The position numbers and the translations under genes were made by a program. A DNA stretch of 8,260 nucleotides, from positions 1 through 8,260 of the forward strand of contig QNAP01000070.1 of NCBI GenBank assembly GCA_003641795.1. Direction: 5' to 3'. Positions 6,690 to 8,260 of the stretch are shown one piece after another; positions within the stretch are counted from its first letter, which is position 1, and each line of letters opens with the position of its first letter. This DNA is from Thermotogae bacterium (GTDB taxonomy: Bacteria; Thermotogota; Thermotogae; UBA12178). Below the pieces are notes generated by a model. That model ran no database searches. It saw nothing but the letters and a program-made list of their open reading frames with translations, and was not told the DNA's origin.

Positions 6690-7628
6690 TCATCTACCTC
6701 CTTGATAAATATTCTCGTCTTTTTTATTCTCTCGCCCGAAAATTATATCATCGCAGATGGCTTTTTTGAGTCCTTCAAGGGTGAGATCTTCCACGGCCAC
6801 TTTTTCCACAGTTTCTCGCACGTACCGGAGGAACCGAGAGATCAGAGCGAACTTGCGTCTTCGTGTTCTTCGAGCCAATAACTCTCCCGATTCTTTTAGA
6901 TACTGGAGATGCTCGTTTATGGCTTCTTCAAGTTCTTCAAAGCCGCACCATTCAACGCAGCTGGTTCCCACGATTCTTCTCTTCCAACCCTCCGTCTTTC
7001 CCTGATTTACGGTCTGCTCCACCAGAGTGCGGAGTTTCTTCGATTCCTCCAGATCCGCTTTGTTAACCACATAGATATCCGCGATCTCCATGACTCCCGT
7101 TTTGAACAGTTGTATCTCGTCCCCAATGCCTGGAGAAAGGACGAGTATTACGGTATCGGCCACGTTCGCTACGTCCACTTCCGCCTGTCCTATTCCCACC
7201 GTTTCCAAAAAGATCTTGGAAAAGCCGAACCCGGAGAGAAGTTTCAACACGCTGGTGATGGCTGGTGCAAGCCCCCCACCGTTTCCCCGGCTTGCCATAC
7301 TTCGGATGACGACACCTTTGGTGGAGAGCTTTCTCATTCTCACCCTGTCACCGAGAAAAGCTCCATGAGTGAAAGGGCTGCTTGGATCGATAGCCACGAC
7401 CGCTACTCTTTCGCCCCGATCGACATAGCGCAGAGCCAACTCATCTATTATGGAACTCTTCCCCACGCCTGGACTGCCCGTTATTCCAACGACGTGGTGT
7501 TCTTTTTCCTCCACGAAATCCTCGGTAAAGTGATTCGCACCGTTTTCACACAGCGTGATCAGTTGGGCGAGAGCACGCACATCCCCGCACCTGTACCGTT
7601 TTAACAACACTTGAACTGTCAGGTTCAT
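6690..7628 (-). CDS. meaB: MeaB/ArgK G3E-family GTPase, cobalamin-dependent acyl-CoA mutase chaperone
   Basis: MeaB is a G-protein that gates adenosylcobalamin loading and protects acyl-CoA mutases from inactivation. The 312-residue protein contains the Walker A GSPGVGKSS (51-59), AIDPSSPFT (79-87), the ETVGIGQAEVDVA switch/Walker B region (from 142), and the base-specificity NKAD (189-192), with TS at 222-223. The C-terminal part is helical and basic, as in the family, where it mediates dimerisation. I chose the ATG at 7628 because it overlaps the upstream TGA as ATGA, a coupled junction; an in-frame TTG at 7643 would add five residues. Its partner immediately upstream is a cobalamin-binding mutase subunit, supporting the chaperone role over an older annotation as an arginine/ornithine transport kinase. 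The final residues contain the internal promoter and run into the yebC ribosome-binding site. Confidence 0.95.
   Translation of the reverse strand: MNLTVQVLLKRYRCGDVRALAQLITLCENGANHFTEDFVEEKEHHVVGITGSPGVGKSSIIDELALRYVDRGERVAVVAIDPSSPFTHGAFLGDRVRMRKLSTKGVVIRSMASRGNGGGLAPAITSVLKLLSGFGFSKIFLETVGIGQAEVDVANVADTVILVLSPGIGDEIQLFKTGVMEIADIYVVNKADLEESKKLRTLVEQTVNQGKTEGWKRRIVGTSCVEWCGFEELEEAINEHLQYLKESGELLARRTRRRKFALISRFLRYVRETVEKVAVEDLTLEGLKKAICDDIIFGRENKKDENIYQGGR
6742..6750 (-). promoter_or_regulatory. Internal extended -10 promoter within the meaB 3' end, upstream of yebC
   Basis: On the minus strand TGA-TATAAT (6750-6742) is a perfect extended -10 element, identical to the one at 228-236. The -35 position reads TCAAAA, a poor match. 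Transcription would begin near 6735, leaving a leader of about 47 bases that holds the strong yebC Shine-Dalgarno. The same bases encode Asp-Asp-Ile-Ile of MeaB, so some resemblance could be chance. Confidence 0.5.
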
Positions 7629-8026
7629 CGTCTTGCCCCACAAAGAGAGTGAATGTCTTCTATGATCTTCGAAAGAGGTGTCCCGGGGCCGTAAACCCTC
7701 GTGATGCCCATCCGTTCCAACTTTTCCGCATCGTCTTTTGGAATTATTCCTCCTACGAAGACAGGGATATGCAGATCCTTGTCTTTCATCAACGAGAGCA
7801 GCTTTTCACAGAGCCTCATATGGGCTCCCGAAAGGATGGAAAGTCCTATCACGTCCGCATCTTCTTGTATCGCGGCCTCCACAATTTGTTGAGGCGTTTG
7901 ACGAAGGCCCGTGTAGATCACTTCCATTCCCGCATCCCGAAGAGCCCTGGCGACCACTTTAGCACCTCTATCATGCCCATCGAGGCCTGGCTTCGCTATC
8001 AAGACTCTTATCCTTTCCTTCAGCAT
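7625..8026 (-). CDS. Stand-alone cobalamin-binding subunit of an acyl-CoA mutase (methylmalonyl-CoA mutase C-terminal-like)
   Basis: This 133-residue protein is the B12-binding Rossmann-like domain on its own. It corresponds to the C-terminal domain of methylmalonyl-CoA mutase, which exists as a separate small subunit in many archaea and some bacteria. The axial-ligand motif is intact (KPGLDGHDRG, with His18 as the base-off cobalt ligand), followed by LSILSGAHM (62-70) and VGGIIPKDD (91-99), which line the nucleotide-tail pocket. I chose the ATG at 8026 because AGGGGGG (8033-8039) lies 6 bases upstream; the in-frame TTG at 8032 directly abuts that motif. It is the first gene of the operon and overlaps meaB by 4 bases. 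The large substrate-binding subunit is absent here, so methylmalonyl-, isobutyryl- or another acyl-CoA mutase activity cannot be distinguished. Confidence 0.93.
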   Translation of the reverse strand: MLKERIRVLIAKPGLDGHDRGAKVVARALRDAGMEVIYTGLRQTPQQIVEAAIQEDADVIGLSILSGAHMRLCEKLLSLMKDKDLHIPVFVGGIIPKDDAEKLERMGITRVYGPGTPLSKIIEDIHSLCGARR

Positions 8027-8055
8027 CTTCAACCCCCCTGTCTGTCCCTAATTGG

Positions 8056-8064
8056 AGTATATCA
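8056..8064 (-). promoter_or_regulatory. Extended -10 promoter for the mutase-subunit/meaB operon
   Basis: On the minus strand TGA-TATACT (8064-8056) matches the extended -10 consensus with one change from TATAAT. No good -35 lies 16-18 bases upstream; that position falls in the palindrome 8077-8086. Transcription starting near 8049 would give a leader of about 23 bases with the G-rich Shine-Dalgarno. Confidence 0.55.
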
Positions 8065-8076
8065 CGGAGCTTTACT

Positions 8077-8086
8077 TATCATGATA
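8077..8086. repeat. 10-bp perfect palindrome over the -35 position of the operon promoter
   Basis: TATCATGATA is its own reverse complement and lies just upstream of the extended -10 at 8056-8064, where a -35 would be. It could be a small operator, but a 10-bp palindrome in AT-rich spacer DNA can arise by chance. Confidence 0.3.
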
Positions 8087-8119
8087 GTAGGGCGTCACGA
8101 AAAAAGTGAGCCTCCCACA

Positions 8120-8140
8120 TTCAATGATGGTACCATTGAA
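8120..8140. repeat. Operator-like inverted repeat in the divergent spacer
   Basis: TTCAATG (8120-8126) and CATTGAA (8134-8140) are exact inverted repeats around a 7-base centre. The bases 8126-8135 also include a self-complementary core centred on GGTACC. It ends 32 bases before the right-edge gene start and has no U-tract, so regulator binding is more plausible than termination. Confidence 0.4.
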
Positions 8141-8172
8141 ATATCTCAAAACAAAAGAGGAAGCACAAACGA

Positions 8173-8260
8173 ATGGCATCACAAGAACTTTCAAAAAGCG
8201 ATATTGTAAAGATCATTGAGCTGTTGGACAAGCTTTTGCCTTCCAACTTCGTTAACAAAC
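8173..8260 (+). CDS. Partial gene leaving the right edge, unrecognised product (N-terminal 29 residues)
   Basis: ATG at 8173 opens a plus-strand frame that stays open to the window edge. An AGAGGAAG motif (8156-8163) lies about 10 bases upstream as a Shine-Dalgarno. An in-frame TGA at 8137-8139 and the absence of another start codon after it leave this ATG as the only plausible start. The visible residues are polar at first (MASQELSKSD) and then form a leucine/isoleucine-rich amphipathic helix (IVKIIELLDKLLP). There is no signal peptide. I do not recognise the family from so little. The gene is divergent from the cobalamin-mutase operon and shares its 146-base spacer, so the two could share regulation. 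Confidence 0.55.
   Translation, partial: MASQELSKSDIVKIIELLDKLLPSNFVNK

Noticed and set aside
6909..7604. A 231-residue open frame on the plus strand opposite meaB.
   Set aside because: It mirrors a well-conserved GTPase gene, has no ribosome-binding site of note and has a composition atypical of proteins; it is an antisense shadow.
8033..8172. A cobalamin riboswitch upstream of the B12-related operon.
   Set aside because: The predicted leader is only about 23 bases and the whole spacer is 146 bases, with no B12-box-like conserved core; there is no room for a typical element.
7649..8209. A 186-residue plus-strand open frame opposite the cobalamin-binding subunit.
   Set aside because: It covers a gene with intact cobalamin-binding motifs on the other strand, crosses the divergent promoter region, and shows no recognisable motif.
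1..8260. Insertion sequences, CRISPR arrays, tRNA or rRNA genes, and defence or toxin-antitoxin systems.
   Set aside because: No transposase motifs, regularly spaced direct repeats, cloverleaf-like segments or defence-protein motifs were seen on either strand.

Overview
The window looks like chromosomal DNA of a thermophilic bacterium of the Thermotogae, possibly a Pseudothermotoga-like lineage. This is an inference from gene content, strong purine-rich Shine-Dalgarno sequences, frequent AGG/AGA/AAG/GAG codons, GTG starts and very tight gene packing. GC content appears moderate, roughly half. No database search was possible, so the assignment is tentative. There are no insertion sequences, CRISPR arrays, tRNAs or rRNAs.

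Layout. Positions 1-200 hold the 5' end of a minus-strand gene that leaves the window on the left. Its upstream reading frame overlaps it in another phase, so it is either frameshifted or paired with a small overlapping ORF. A divergent plus-strand gene (283-1398) encodes an exported type I substrate-binding protein of the LivJ class. It has its own extended -10 promoter, and a strong bidirectional terminator (1415-1444) follows it. No permease or ATPase genes lie beside it.

From 8026 down to 1471 the minus strand carries seven tightly packed genes that read as one operon: a stand-alone cobalamin-binding acyl-CoA mutase subunit, the MeaB/ArgK G-protein chaperone, the YebC translation/regulatory factor, a PHP-domain phosphoesterase of the YciV/RNase AM type, an unrecognised exported beta-rich protein, the chemoreceptor methyltransferase CheR, and NAD-dependent DNA ligase LigA. 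Junctions range from a 28-base overlap to a 10-base gap. A likely promoter lies at 8056-8064. A second lies inside the 3' end of meaB (6742-6750) and would drive yebC and everything downstream. The terminator at 1415-1444 ends the operon.

The right end (8173-8260) holds the start of a divergent plus-strand gene I do not recognise. The 146-base divergent spacer contains two palindromes that could be operators.

Together, the first two operon genes form the cobalamin-loading half of an acyl-CoA mutase system whose large catalytic subunit is not in view. The remaining five genes are housekeeping functions (translation, RNA/nucleotide turnover, chemotaxis adaptation, DNA ligation) plus one exported unknown. 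I see no clearly new multi-gene system. The most worthwhile leads are the exported unknown protein, the orphan mutase subunit/MeaB pair, the shared extended -10 promoters and the palindromic sites at both divergent regions.
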